A stretch of DNA of 64,000 nucleotides from Nitrospira sp. (GCA_029194675.1 JARFXP010000002.1:62001-126000); one strand, 5' to 3'. Counted from the stretch's first letter, positions 25,567 to 34,381 are shown. Translations and numbers: made by a program. The notes: generated by a model not told the origin, from the sequence alone.

Positions 25567-26379
25567 ATGCTTATGGAAAATTCAGAACCGACGCCATCGC
25601 AATCAGAGACCGTTCTTGACCCCGGCGATCAGCCGCTTACTCCCGACGAAGAGATCTCCGGGATCGAAAAATTATTGGCAGACGAACCTGATGACTTTCA
25701 GGCTCGTTGTCGACTCGGTGAACTGTACTTCAGCAAAGGGCGCCTCGACGATGCCTTGGCAGAAGTCAAGAAAGCGATCGAGATGGCGGAGTTCCTTCGT
25801 GCGGAAATGAATCGCTCGCTGGCCATGTATTACGCAAATCTGGGAACGATCTATGCCACCAAGAACATGACCGATGAAGCCGAGGCTGAGTTTCGACATG
25901 CATTGGATATCTTCCCCCATGATGTCCTGGCGCTGTTCAACCTTGGGAGGCTCCACGCGGATAAGAAGCAATACATGGAGGCGAAGAACTACTATGAGCG
26001 CCTCGTCGAAATCACTCCGGACGATCCGATCGCTTGGTATAACCTGGGGGGGGTCTATATTGAGCTGGATAACCCTCAAGTCTCCGACTACAACACGATC
26101 GACATGGGAATTCAGTGCTATCTTCGCACCTTGGAGCTGGATCCCAAGCACTTGGAATCGAGCTTCAAGCTGATGGAAATCGCGCTCAATCATAAGAAGA
26201 CCGACTTGGCGGTTCGGGTCATGGAGAGTGCGGTGGAGCACAATCCGGACGAACCGCTCGCGTATTACAACCTCATCAGCGTGTATGACAAGTGCAAGAT
26301 GTTTGACCAGGCCGAAGAGGCCCGGAAACGGTTGAAGGAGCGGTTTGCCAAGAAGTCGAAGGATGGTCCGAGGCCCTAA
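25567..26379 (+). CDS. Tetratricopeptide-repeat protein
   Basis: A 270-residue TPR protein. About five repeats can be followed (RCRLGELYFSKGRLDDALAE, YYANLGTIYATKNMTDEAEA, ALFNLGRLHADKKQYMEAKN, AWYNLGGVYIEL, AYYNLISVYDKCKMFDQAEE). TPR arrays bind protein partners, and in this setting it may act as an assembly factor for the respiratory complex. There is no signal peptide. It sits 12 bases after the membrane-protein gene and 24 bases before tatA. Confidence 0.88.
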   Translation: MLMENSEPTPSQSETVLDPGDQPLTPDEEISGIEKLLADEPDDFQARCRLGELYFSKGRLDDALAEVKKAIEMAEFLRAEMNRSLAMYYANLGTIYATKNMTDEAEAEFRHALDIFPHDVLALFNLGRLHADKKQYMEAKNYYERLVEITPDDPIAWYNLGGVYIELDNPQVSDYNTIDMGIQCYLRTLELDPKHLESSFKLMEIALNHKKTDLAVRVMESAVEHNPDEPLAYYNLISVYDKCKMFDQAEEARKRLKERFAKKSKDGPRP

Positions 26380-26403
26380 TTCACTTTTAGGAAGAGGTGC
26401 ACT

Positions 26404-26682
26404 ATGTTCGGCAGTCTAGGGTTCACCGAGCTGGTTCTCATACTCATGATTGTGCTGATTATCTTCGGCGCTGGGAAGTTACCGCAATTGGGTGAAGGAC
26501 TCGGCAAGGCGATCAAGGGATTCAAGAAGTCCGTCCATGAGGCGGAGGCGATCGAGGCCGAGGCTGAGGCGGCGGCGCAACAGGCCGCTGTACCTCAAGC
26601 GGTGACCGCGGCTTCGACTCAGAACGCTGCATTGAATCAACAACCAGCGGGAGCTACCGCGCAGCCCGCTCCACGAGCCTAG
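26404..26682 (+). CDS. tatA: Sec-independent translocase protein TatA/TatE
   Basis: Pore-forming component of the twin-arginine pathway, which exports folded, cofactor-loaded proteins. The 92 residues show the single membrane helix [13 protein letters not shown], the hinge [20 protein letters not shown] and an amphipathic helix, followed by an Ala/Glu/Gln-rich tail. No tatC is nearby. Its presence inside the respiratory cluster fits export of a molybdoenzyme matured by the TorD-like chaperone. AGGAAGAGGTG provides the ribosome site. Confidence 0.93.
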   Translation: MFGSLGFTELVLILMIVLIIFGAGKLPQLGEGLGKAIKGFKKSVHEAEAIEAEAEAAAQQAAVPQAVTAASTQNAALNQQPAGATAQPAPRA

Positions 26683-26693
26683 CACAGCCGTTT

Positions 26694-27947
26694 ATGGAAA
26701 CCGAACTCGGATTAGCTGCCGGTTACATTGAAACCTTTGCCGGGAACGGTAAGGCCCGAAGCACGGGTGACGGCAAGCGTGCGGTGAAAGCCGGAATCCC
26801 GCTCCCCCATCACATCGCGCTCGACAAGACGGAGCAGTGGGTCTATTTTGCCGAGTCAGGGTCCGATCGAGTCCGGCGCGTCAATCTTCAGGAAGGCACT
26901 GTCCACAATTTTGCCGGAATCGGGGAGACGTGCTACAGCGGCGATGAAGGTCTCTGTGGCGAAGCAGGACTCTATCTACCCTTGGACGTCGCGTTTGATT
27001 CCCAGAACAATTTGTACATCTGTGATTCCGGGAGCAACAGGATTCGAAAGGTCGATCATGTGACGGGGATTATTACGACGGTGGTCGGTACCGGTCAGCA
27101 TGGATTCAATGGGGACGGTCCCGCGCTGGACGTCAATCTGACCTGGCCTGCAGCGATCGCCTTTGATCACGACGACGTTCTCTTTATCGCCGATACCCAA
27201 GCGCATAAAGTCAGGCGGTTTGATCCCAAGACGGGAATGATCACGACGATTGCAGGGACCTGGTCGGCCGAAGATGAAGCACGAGAACAGCCGTTGGTGG
27301 CGAGGAATTTAGTTGTTTTGTCAGGCGACGCGATTGGAATCGATTTCAGCGATGATCAGGGGTGGCTCATACCGGTCTGCTCGGATGGATTGGATATGTC
27401 GATGTATCTGGACGATGGACGGCCTGCGGTGGATGCCCGTCTTTACGACGTCGTCGGCCTAGCGGTTGATGCCGGGGGCGATGTGTATGTCGTCGACAAG
27501 GGCAGCAATCGTGTCAGAAAGATCGATTCCCGGACGGGAATTATTTCGACTGTCGCAGGAGTCTGTCGGTACGGATACGACGGCGACGATAAGCCGGCCG
27601 TCAGAGCCATGTTGCACGCCCCGGAAGCCGTGATCTTTGATCAAGATGAAAATCTCCTCATTTCCGATACGATGAATCATCGTGTTCGCAAGGTGGATGT
27701 GAAGAGCGGCCTCATTGCCACGGTTGCGGGAAACGGGGACAGCGGATATGAAGACAAGAACATCGGCGGCTGCGGGGCTGCACGGTTTGTCGCCAAGGAA
27801 TCGGCGGGGATGTTGAGACATGGAGACGGTCTGCTCGGGACCGAGGCTGTGGTGAATTCGCCCGTCGGTTTGGCCGTGGATTCGCAAGGCCACCTCTATA
27901 TCTGCGAACGAGGAGAAAATAAGATCCGCCGTCTGAAGCTCTCGTAG
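26694..27947 (+). CDS. NHL-repeat beta-propeller protein
   Basis: A 417-residue protein built of NHL repeats; five or six are visible, each with the pattern of a GxxTTVAG-like strand, a GDG loop, and a FDxxxNLYICDSGSNRIRKVD strand (for example GIITTVVGTGQHGFNGDG, NLYICDSGSNRIRKVD, DVYVVDKGSNRVRKID). No signal peptide is seen, so location is uncertain. It begins 12 bases after tatA. NHL propellers usually bind proteins or polymers; no enzymatic residues stand out. Confidence 0.88.
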   Translation: METELGLAAGYIETFAGNGKARSTGDGKRAVKAGIPLPHHIALDKTEQWVYFAESGSDRVRRVNLQEGTVHNFAGIGETCYSGDEGLCGEAGLYLPLDVAFDSQNNLYICDSGSNRIRKVDHVTGIITTVVGTGQHGFNGDGPALDVNLTWPAAIAFDHDDVLFIADTQAHKVRRFDPKTGMITTIAGTWSAEDEAREQPLVARNLVVLSGDAIGIDFSDDQGWLIPVCSDGLDMSMYLDDGRPAVDARLYDVVGLAVDAGGDVYVVDKGSNRVRKIDSRTGIISTVAGVCRYGYDGDDKPAVRAMLHAPEAVIFDQDENLLISDTMNHRVRKVDVKSGLIATVAGNGDSGYEDKNIGGCGAARFVAKESAGMLRHGDGLLGTEAVVNSPVGLAVDSQGHLYICERGENKIRRLKLS

Positions 27948-28034
27948 TCAATACCCACCTGCCTCCACATTTGTCTCGCACGCGTTTTGTGATATTCTGA
28001 ATTCGGCTTTTTCTCGGAGTACCGTGCGGTGCGA

Positions 28035-28859
28035 ATGACGGACATCGACAGTTCCCGCTTTCATCTGCTTGGGTTGTTTTTCAGTCTTTCTGTCGTTGCC
28101 GGCGTGCTCGGAGCGTTTGGAATTCCGCTGGTCAGTTCGGAGGGCATGACCATTAGATCTTATTTGGTCCAAGGTGATTTGCCGAACGCCGCCGATGATG
28201 TCGCATGGAAGAAGGTTTCACCGATCACGATCCCCCTGAGCGGGCAAGTGATCACGAGGCCTGTGTGGCCGGAACCCACCGTGCGTGCGTTGACGGTGCG
28301 GTCCGTACACAACGGGACCGAGATCGCCTTCCTGCTGGAATGGCAGGACAATACGAAGAATGATCGGCTGACTCCCGGCACCTTTCGGGATGGGGTTGCG
28401 ATCGGCCTTCCGCTCGGCGATGCGCCGGCATTTTTCTGCATGGGGCAGCTCGACCACTATATCAACATCTGGCATTGGAAGGCGGATTGGCAAAGCGATA
28501 TCGATCGACGGGCGGCTCGGGCATCGGAGAAAAAAGAGGGAGGGGTTCGGACCTTCGAAGTCATCCCCCGACGAGTCTCTTCGGTTGAAGATTTAATCGG
28601 CGGGGGATTCAGCACGTTGACCACAAAGGAGAGGCAGGGAAGAGTGCAGGGACAGGCGGTATGGAGGGACGGTGTTTGGCATGTCATGATGCACCGCCCC
28701 CTGGTGAGCGAAGAACAAGAGAATGAAGCCACCCTCGTTCCTGGTCGAGTGCAGACCGTTTCATTCGCCGTGTGGAATGGAGAAAACAAGGAGCGAAACG
28801 GCCAGAAGGCTGTGGCGCCATGGTTTCAACTCAGCATCGATCCTGTCGCCAGATTGTAG
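28035..28859 (+). CDS. Second NxrC-like haem-binding subunit
   Basis: A 274-residue paralogue of the NxrC-like subunit at 21425. It shares IPLSGQ, the WQDNTKNDRLTPGTFRDG block (WSDQTKND in the first copy), FFCMGQ (Met about 136, the candidate haem b ligand), VEDLIGGGFSTLTTKE and the closing NGENKERNGQKAVAPWFQL. A membrane-type signal (LLGLFFSLSVVAGVLGAFGI) leads to the periplasm. It lacks about 40 residues of the longer copy. A GTG at 28029 is an alternative start. The PDZ gene follows after eight bases. Confidence 0.85.
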   Translation: MTDIDSSRFHLLGLFFSLSVVAGVLGAFGIPLVSSEGMTIRSYLVQGDLPNAADDVAWKKVSPITIPLSGQVITRPVWPEPTVRALTVRSVHNGTEIAFLLEWQDNTKNDRLTPGTFRDGVAIGLPLGDAPAFFCMGQLDHYINIWHWKADWQSDIDRRAARASEKKEGGVRTFEVIPRRVSSVEDLIGGGFSTLTTKERQGRVQGQAVWRDGVWHVMMHRPLVSEEQENEATLVPGRVQTVSFAVWNGENKERNGQKAVAPWFQLSIDPVARL

Positions 28860-28866
28860 CAGGGCA

Positions 28867-29388
28867 ATGAAAAATCCCATTTATGACGATGTGTCTTGTA
28901 TGGAAGCGTTGTTCTCGGGACTGAGCGGTGGCCGCCCGTGGAGAGGCGAGATCGTGAGTTCTCGTATTGTCTGGGGAATGGTCCTGTTCTGTGGGCTTGT
29001 CTGTTGTGGGATGGAGAGCGTCCAGGCTGCGATGCAGAATGGTGCGATGACCGAGGATGAGGCGTCCAAGCTGGGAGAAGAGTTTGGGATTGTTGTCGGC
29101 GCCGTCGATGAAGAGATTCAAAAAGAGCTTAAACTGCAGAAACCGCAGGGCGTTGCTGTGTTCGAGGTCATCGGGAATTCACGCGCGGACTATGCAGGCA
29201 TCAAGGTTCGGTCCGTCATTAAGGAGATCGATAAGCAGGAAATTCGAAACATGACGGATTTCGGTCTGGCCATTAAGAAAGCGATGAAAGAGTGCAACTT
29301 TACCGTCGGAACCTATGAGCCTGCAGATCCAGGCGATCCGGTCGGCTGGGGGGTTAATTTTCATTTTGTCGGCTGTAAGCGAGATTAG
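28867..29388 (+). CDS. Membrane-anchored or secreted PDZ-domain protein
   Basis: A 173-residue protein with an N-terminal hydrophobic segment (IVWGMVLFCGLVCCGMESVQA) that is a signal peptide or anchor, and then one PDZ domain (EEFGIVVGAVDEEIQKEL, GVAVFEVIGNSRADYAGIKVRSVIKEID). No protease domain is present, so it probably tethers a partner through a C-terminal peptide. The C-terminal part keeps two cysteines. Its stop overlaps the GTG start of the first cytochrome gene (TAGTG). Confidence 0.8.
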   Translation: MKNPIYDDVSCMEALFSGLSGGRPWRGEIVSSRIVWGMVLFCGLVCCGMESVQAAMQNGAMTEDEASKLGEEFGIVVGAVDEEIQKELKLQKPQGVAVFEVIGNSRADYAGIKVRSVIKEIDKQEIRNMTDFGLAIKKAMKECNFTVGTYEPADPGDPVGWGVNFHFVGCKRD

Positions 29389-30725
29389 TGACGGTCGTGA
29401 TGAGTGGTGTGATGGGACATGGCCGGTTGTGGCGACGACGAGGCGCGGCAATGGCCGTCTGTCTTCTGAGCCTCATCGGCGTGCCGAGCACCAATCATGA
29501 ACGAGCAATCGCTCAAGGAGCGGATGGTCAGTCTCCGGCCGACTGGGTGGCAGAAATCGAGAAGGTCTTCATCCGTTCTGAAGAATGCAAGCAATGTCAT
29601 GAGCGTCATTACGAAGAGTGGAAGGGTGCCAGAGAGCAGACGCCGGACCTGAAGACCTTTGGCCGTGTGGATGCCGCTCTTCTTCACGGCACGTCGTTGG
29701 CGTCACCTGTATTTCGAACCGTGCTGGGTCTTTGGAGGCAGACGAATCCCACGCCTGATGAACAACGCCGCTGCCTGTCGTGCCATGTGCCTTCCATCAA
29801 CGCATTTCCCCAGCATGCCGAGAAGATTGCGATGCAAGTGATTGCCGGCACGCCAAAAATTGAAGGAATCGGCTGTGCGGCCTGCCATCTGATGAACGGG
29901 ATCGAAAAGGGTTTGAACTCACCGCCGACATTCACATTGCAGTTGGGGAACACATTCTACGGTCCATATGCCCATCCCGAGGAGAACCTTGTCCACCCCG
30001 CTGCACAGTCCGACCGGTTCCGTGAGGTCAGCTTTTGTGCCTCCTGTCATTTCGATAAGGTGAAAGATGTGACGCAGAAGAATCTGTCTGGAGAAATTCT
30101 TCAGGGCACGGTTTGTCAGGATTGCCACATGGAGCCATCGACCGGGAGCTCCACCTCTAAACGTGGTGCGCTGACTAGACCCATCGGGCGCCATTGGTTT
30201 CGTGGGGTCGTCGCTTCCGGTACCATGCTCAAGAATCGGAACCTACAGGCCGAGTGGATGCCTCGGATTGATATTGAAGTGACGAAGATCGATACGCCGG
30301 TGGAGGGAACCGGAATCGTGAAGGTCGGCAGTCTCCCGCACAGTTTCCCCGATGGGGATCCGGTATTGAAACAGTTCTTTCTGACTGTCACGGCGAAGGA
30401 TGAAACGGGCAAAGTATTAGCGGAAGAGACGAAACAGTTTGGGTTGTCGTACGACAAAATCCTTCGCGGTCCGATTCCTGATCCCTTCATTAAGGGCGGG
30501 AACACGAGGAAGGTCCCATTTTCGCTGACGCTCCCGGCCGGCCCCGCCGCCGCGTCGATAGAAGCCGTACTGACCTATTCGCTTCTTCCTACGCCCGATC
30601 CTCTCCTGCTGGAACGATATCTTGCGACTCTGCAGACCGACACAGAGCGGGAGGAGGCGAGAAAAATCATTCAGGAATATACGCAGCGGCGCTTTCTGAC
30701 GTATCGTGTCAAATCACTCTTCTAG
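29388..30725 (+). CDS. Five-haem c-type cytochrome (cytochrome c554-like)
   Basis: A 445-residue periplasmic multihaem cytochrome. A signal peptide (AAMAVCLLSLIGV) is followed by five CxxCH haem sites: CKQCH near residue 67, then CLSCH, CAACH, CASCH and CQDCH. The C-terminal third has no haem and looks like a beta domain (GIVKVGSLPHSFPDGDPVLKQFF). It should carry electrons between the periplasmic subunits encoded here and the respiratory chain. The start is a GTG coupled to the PDZ gene. A paralogue with the same haem layout follows at once. Confidence 0.9.
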   Translation: MTVVMSGVMGHGRLWRRRGAAMAVCLLSLIGVPSTNHERAIAQGADGQSPADWVAEIEKVFIRSEECKQCHERHYEEWKGAREQTPDLKTFGRVDAALLHGTSLASPVFRTVLGLWRQTNPTPDEQRRCLSCHVPSINAFPQHAEKIAMQVIAGTPKIEGIGCAACHLMNGIEKGLNSPPTFTLQLGNTFYGPYAHPEENLVHPAAQSDRFREVSFCASCHFDKVKDVTQKNLSGEILQGTVCQDCHMEPSTGSSTSKRGALTRPIGRHWFRGVVASGTMLKNRNLQAEWMPRIDIEVTKIDTPVEGTGIVKVGSLPHSFPDGDPVLKQFFLTVTAKDETGKVLAEETKQFGLSYDKILRGPIPDPFIKGGNTRKVPFSLTLPAGPAAASIEAVLTYSLLPTPDPLLLERYLATLQTDTEREEARKIIQEYTQRRFLTYRVKSLF

Positions 30726-30893
30726 CAGAATGTTGAAAAAGTCCTCCAGCATCGTTCTCGCATCGCTCAGAGGCTCAACGTACCGAAGCGTACGCCTCGC
30801 CTCTTCGCTCGCTGCGGCCTTGGCCGGTGGAATGCGCGGTCTGGCCGCGCTGGGATGGGCGGGTGAGAATGAAGGCCTTTTTGAACATTCTGC
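30725..30893. repeat. Palindromic element B (MITE-like), 169 bases, at the 5' end of a cytochrome gene
   Basis: Left end GCAGAATGTTGAAAAAG (30725-30741) and right end CTTTTTGAACATTCTGC (30877-30893) are inverted copies with a single mismatch. The left end starts on the last base of the stop codon of the first cytochrome gene. Inner words are shared with element A at 19396. The second cytochrome frame runs through the whole element without a stop. Confidence 0.75.
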
Positions 30894-32109
30894 GGTCCGG
30901 CTCAGTTTTATCGTAATAATTGGGGCGGCTGTGTTATCTGACGGTGCGTTCACATCCGTGTCCGCTCAGAACGTCACCGGTCAGTCATTGATTGAAAAAA
31001 CCTTCCCTCATTCCACCAAATGCAAACGGTGTCACGAACGCGTGTACGAGGAGTGGGAAACCTCTCCTATGGCCAAGTCCATCCATTCCCCGGCGTTCCG
31101 CGCCTCGCTTGATATTTACTTGAATTCAACGATGGGAAAAGACAAGACGCTGTGTTTTCGTTGCCATGCCCCGCATGTGCGAGAGTTTTCGGATCATGCG
31201 CAGCTCTTTGTGGATCAAGCGAAAGCGGGCGACCCCTCCTTGGATGGCGTAGCCTGCAGCCAGTGTCACCTGATCAAGTCTCTGGATCTGGGTAGACATC
31301 CCCCGGAACCGAAGTATGAGATTGGGAGCAAAACTCTCTATGGGCCCTACGGTGACTTCGTTCAGAACCTGGCCCATCAGTCCATGGAACTGAACCTGTT
31401 TCAAAAGTCGGACCTTTGTTTGAATTGTCATCAGTCAGTGCCTTCAGCGACGAACTTGGGTAAGGCCAACGACTTGCTCGGGAATTGGGACCAGAGCCGA
31501 GCCGTCAAGTCCGGCAAAGAATGTCAGACGTGCCACATGCCGCAGCAGGTCGGTGAGTCAGCCAATGGAGAAAAGAAACGTAAGATTGCAAACCATACGT
31601 TTCCCGGGCGCGTCGGTAAGCTTCGACAAGAAGCGGCGAAACTGGACGTGCAGACAAAGGTCGACGGGGACAAGACGACGGTCATGGTAAAAGTCCAAAG
31701 CCTGGTGCCGCACAACCTGCCGACCACTCATCCGGCTTGGGCTACGGTGGTATTAGGCCTTGAGGTCAAGGGTAAGAACCTCAAAACGGTATTTTCCGAT
31801 AAGCGTGTCTACGGTCGAACGTATCTGGATGCCCAAGGACAGAAGACCGTGTTCGACTTCGAAGCAGTGAAGGTGGCCGAAGACACGGTCCTGAAGCCCG
31901 AAGAGCCCAGAGAAGAAACATTCACGTTCCCGACACCGAAAGATACTAAGACGTTCGACGTCGAAGTCGGATTGAATTACGCTCCATTGACTGGCCCTGC
32001 CTCATTCCTCGAACGGGTCGAAGCCGAATCCTCAAAGGGATCGCAGGATCCGGTGTTCCAGCCAATCGAAATCGTCAAGCGGACGGAGAACGTACCGGTT
32101 GGTAAGTAG
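30730..32109 (+). CDS. Second five-haem c-type cytochrome, 5' end supplied by a repeat element
   Basis: A paralogue of the preceding cytochrome with five haem sites (CKRCH, CFRCH, CSQCH, CLNCH, CQTCH) and the same haem-free C-terminal domain. The mature part and its natural signal peptide (LSFIVIIGAAVLSDGAFTSVSAQ) lie after the repeat element. That part has no start codon of its own: between 30894 and the end of the hydrophobic stretch there is no in-frame ATG, GTG or TTG. Translation must begin inside the element (ATG at 30730 or 30832) or at a GTG at 30706 inside the previous gene. I give 30730; the ribosome site is weak for each choice. Confidence 0.85.
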   Translation: MLKKSSSIVLASLRGSTYRSVRLASSLAAALAGGMRGLAALGWAGENEGLFEHSAVRLSFIVIIGAAVLSDGAFTSVSAQNVTGQSLIEKTFPHSTKCKRCHERVYEEWETSPMAKSIHSPAFRASLDIYLNSTMGKDKTLCFRCHAPHVREFSDHAQLFVDQAKAGDPSLDGVACSQCHLIKSLDLGRHPPEPKYEIGSKTLYGPYGDFVQNLAHQSMELNLFQKSDLCLNCHQSVPSATNLGKANDLLGNWDQSRAVKSGKECQTCHMPQQVGESANGEKKRKIANHTFPGRVGKLRQEAAKLDVQTKVDGDKTTVMVKVQSLVPHNLPTTHPAWATVVLGLEVKGKNLKTVFSDKRVYGRTYLDAQGQKTVFDFEAVKVAEDTVLKPEEPREETFTFPTPKDTKTFDVEVGLNYAPLTGPASFLERVEAESSKGSQDPVFQPIEIVKRTENVPVGK

Positions 32110-32190
32110 TTGAGCAGGCGTGAAACGTCAAAGGTAAGACGCGAAATCTGACGGATTTGAATCTGTTTGATGCTGAGGTGTACTGAGCCC

Positions 32191-32409
32191 ATGCCCTTCA
32201 ACCTCCCTCTCAAAGATATGAGCCTCCACGAGAAGCTTGCCGCGATGGAGTCTTTGTGGGAAGACATTGCCCGTACCCCGGAAGCCATCGAGTCCCCTGC
32301 CTGGCACAAAGACATCCTTAATGAGCGTCGCCAACGACTCGATGAAGGACAAGCTCACTTCATCGATTGGGAGGCCGCCAAAGCGGATATCCGAAACAAG
32401 GGTTTGTGA
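32191..32409 (+). CDS. Addiction-module component (antitoxin, TIGR02574-like)
   Basis: A 72-residue antitoxin-type protein with the family pattern LSLHEKLAAMESLWEDI-like N-terminus (here LKDMSLHEKLAAMESLWED) and a C-terminal arm with FIDWEAAKADIR. Such proteins are short antitoxins placed before RelE/ParE-type toxins. Its TGA overlaps the GTG of the next gene (GTGA), so the pair is coupled. Confidence 0.85.
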   Translation: MPFNLPLKDMSLHEKLAAMESLWEDIARTPEAIESPAWHKDILNERRQRLDEGQAHFIDWEAAKADIRNKGL

Positions 32410-32705
32410 GGATCAAGATCCTGGACGAGGCCCAGGATGATTTAATCCGGGGCTCTCGTTTCTATGAGGCCCGGGAATCCGGTCTTGGGGCCTACTTTCT
32501 AGACTGCTTGTTCTCAGATATTGATTCTCTTCTCTTGTGCGGCGGAATCCATCAAGTCGTATATGGTCATCACCGTTGCCTCTCCAAGCGCTTCCCGTTC
32601 GCCATTTACTCCAGCGTGGAGGAAGACATCGTTTATGTGCATGCTGTATTGGATTGTCGCAGAAATCCCTTATGGATCAGGAAACGATTGAATAGAGAGG
32701 GCTAA
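32406..32705 (+). CDS. RelE/ParE-family toxin
   Basis: A 99-residue toxin of the RelE/ParE superfamily: IKILDEAQDDLIRGSRFYEAR at the N-terminus, the strand HRCLSKRFPFAIYSSVEEDIVYVHAVLDCRRNP and a basic C-terminus. ParE members poison gyrase and RelE members cut ribosome-bound mRNA; the sequence does not decide between them. It starts with GTG coupled to the antitoxin gene. Confidence 0.87.
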   Translation: MRIKILDEAQDDLIRGSRFYEARESGLGAYFLDCLFSDIDSLLLCGGIHQVVYGHHRCLSKRFPFAIYSSVEEDIVYVHAVLDCRRNPLWIRKRLNREG

Positions 32706-32857
32706 TCAGGCTCTCCAGCCAAGAACAGAAATCGTGCGGAGACTGAAAAAACCCAGGAACCATTGATTGCTCCTGCCCGCGGTAGATAGCGGAGGTTTAT
32801 TTTACGTCTTGTAGGGCCGTTGCAGTAGGGGTTTCCAGGATAGTGAGGATAGAACTC

Positions 32858-33442
32858 ATGCGTTCCATTTTGGTGATATGTGCACTCATAGCGCTGAGCT
32901 GCATGTTCGAACACGAAATTCGAGCGGAACAGATCTCCCAGGCTGACTTCGTTCAGTACCGAGATGAAAGATACAGATTCAGTATCCATTATCCCCGTTC
33001 ATGGTCCAAGGTAGAGGCTACTCATGCGCAGACTCGACTCAAAGCTGTGAGTGATGGCGGTTCGGGTGGCGATGACTTGAGCGTAGTTGTCACCACGGTG
33101 CCTGGGTCAGAAAACGAAACACCCGAAGAGTTTCTTAAGTCGATAGATGCGAAAGCATACTTGAACTATTTGCGCGAAAATGTGCCGGGCGCAAAGCTGA
33201 TGGAGCATGGGCCCACCAGCCTTAGCAATCAGGCCGCGTACTACTTCATAACGGATCTGACTCATCGTGTTATGGGAATAGAAGTGCCGATGCGTCAGCT
33301 CCAGTTTCAAACTGTGCGCAAGGGCAACGTGTACACAATCACCTTCCGGACCGATCCCGAGCAGTTCCCGGGAAAATTCACACTTTTCAAACTCATGGCA
33401 GCAGGGTTTGTGCTCTGGCCAGAAGTGCCAGCAACGAGATGA
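32858..33442 (+). CDS. Exported PsbP/DUF1795-like protein
   Basis: A 194-residue secreted protein with a signal peptide (MRSILVICALIALSCMF...RAEQ) and a PsbP/Mog1-like fold suggested by YRDERYRFSIHYPRSWSKVE, LSVVVTTVPGSENETPEEFLK and MRQLQFQTVRKGNVYTITFR. Function in bacteria is not settled for this group. The ATG at 32858 has GAGGA eight bases upstream. The first Cys of the signal (SCMF) might make it a lipoprotein but the motif is poor. Confidence 0.7.
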   Translation: MRSILVICALIALSCMFEHEIRAEQISQADFVQYRDERYRFSIHYPRSWSKVEATHAQTRLKAVSDGGSGGDDLSVVVTTVPGSENETPEEFLKSIDAKAYLNYLRENVPGAKLMEHGPTSLSNQAAYYFITDLTHRVMGIEVPMRQLQFQTVRKGNVYTITFRTDPEQFPGKFTLFKLMAAGFVLWPEVPATR

Positions 33443-33604
33443 TGATCATGGTGGCAGGTCTGCCAGCAGCGAGACTCTTGCCACGGTTAGGTGCTGGAAA
33501 ATTTCCATTCTCATAATTATGTTTTTCAGGATCAATTGTGAGATTTCTGCCACGTGGGCTTTTGTCTTTCTGTGTTGAGTGATGTGGCACACCCCAAGGC
33601 TGTC

Positions 33605-34381
33605 ATGGAAATTGTAATAGACAAGAGCTATTTACAAGGTGCTTCCCCGGACAAAATTCGCGACCTATGTGCTGAGCATACGGTTCTGTTTATCGAGACA
33701 CTGCTGTACGAGCTTCTGACTACCGAGGCGGCAATACAGAGGACGTGTTTTGACAAGCTTTCTGAGGAAAATGATAACGTCATAGTTGTCCCATGCACCG
33801 GCCCGTTGTTTCGGCATGAGATGGAGTGCCAGCGGCCAGCCTCGCCGTTGATCGACCACCGGGTGCAGATTACATTTCAGAGTCTCGTTGACGGAGTATT
33901 CTCTCGTCCCCTGAACGATCACCCAGCGTTAGCTAAGTGGAGACTTGAGGTGCAGCGGGAGATCGATACGTTTCATCAGGTGGCGACAGGGATAGCAGAA
34001 TGGTGTCCGGCTTTACTGAATGCGCCAGGCCAGGTGCTCAGCGAGGCATGTAACGACCTAAAACGACAGGCATGTACTGACGTCGATGTCGTTCGCAAGA
34101 TCTACCGAAGCCTCGATCTTGAAGGCTTCCCTCGTGCGACGCTACTTGATTCATCCTGGGCCTTGTTTCGCTGGGTACAAATGCATCTCCTGTTCGGCTT
34201 GGACTACATCCGACGCTATGGTTTTGCCGATCTTGCCGCAGTACCAAAGCGACTAGAGCATGATGTCCACGATCTTCAGTACGCCTTATTCGGGACCCTT
34301 TGTGGTGCGCTTGCAACAAAAGACACGGAGGTCGCACAGAACTTCAAACTTGCATGTTCGGATGGCGCATTGCTGTTGTGA
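33605..34381 (+). CDS. Hypothetical protein, possibly PIN-like
   Basis: A 258-residue protein I cannot assign firmly. It opens with MEIVIDKSYLQGASPDKI, followed by VLFIETLLYELLTTE, and near the end has YALFGTLCGALATKDTEVA. An early Asp after a hydrophobic strand, a middle Glu in a helix and a late Asp are the spacing seen in PIN-like nucleases, so this is a possible RNase. It lies in a patch of small toxin-antitoxin genes and its base composition is nearer 50% G+C than the housekeeping genes. The frame extends upstream to 33554. Confidence 0.6.
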   Translation: MEIVIDKSYLQGASPDKIRDLCAEHTVLFIETLLYELLTTEAAIQRTCFDKLSEENDNVIVVPCTGPLFRHEMECQRPASPLIDHRVQITFQSLVDGVFSRPLNDHPALAKWRLEVQREIDTFHQVATGIAEWCPALLNAPGQVLSEACNDLKRQACTDVDVVRKIYRSLDLEGFPRATLLDSSWALFRWVQMHLLFGLDYIRRYGFADLAAVPKRLEHDVHDLQYALFGTLCGALATKDTEVAQNFKLACSDGALLL

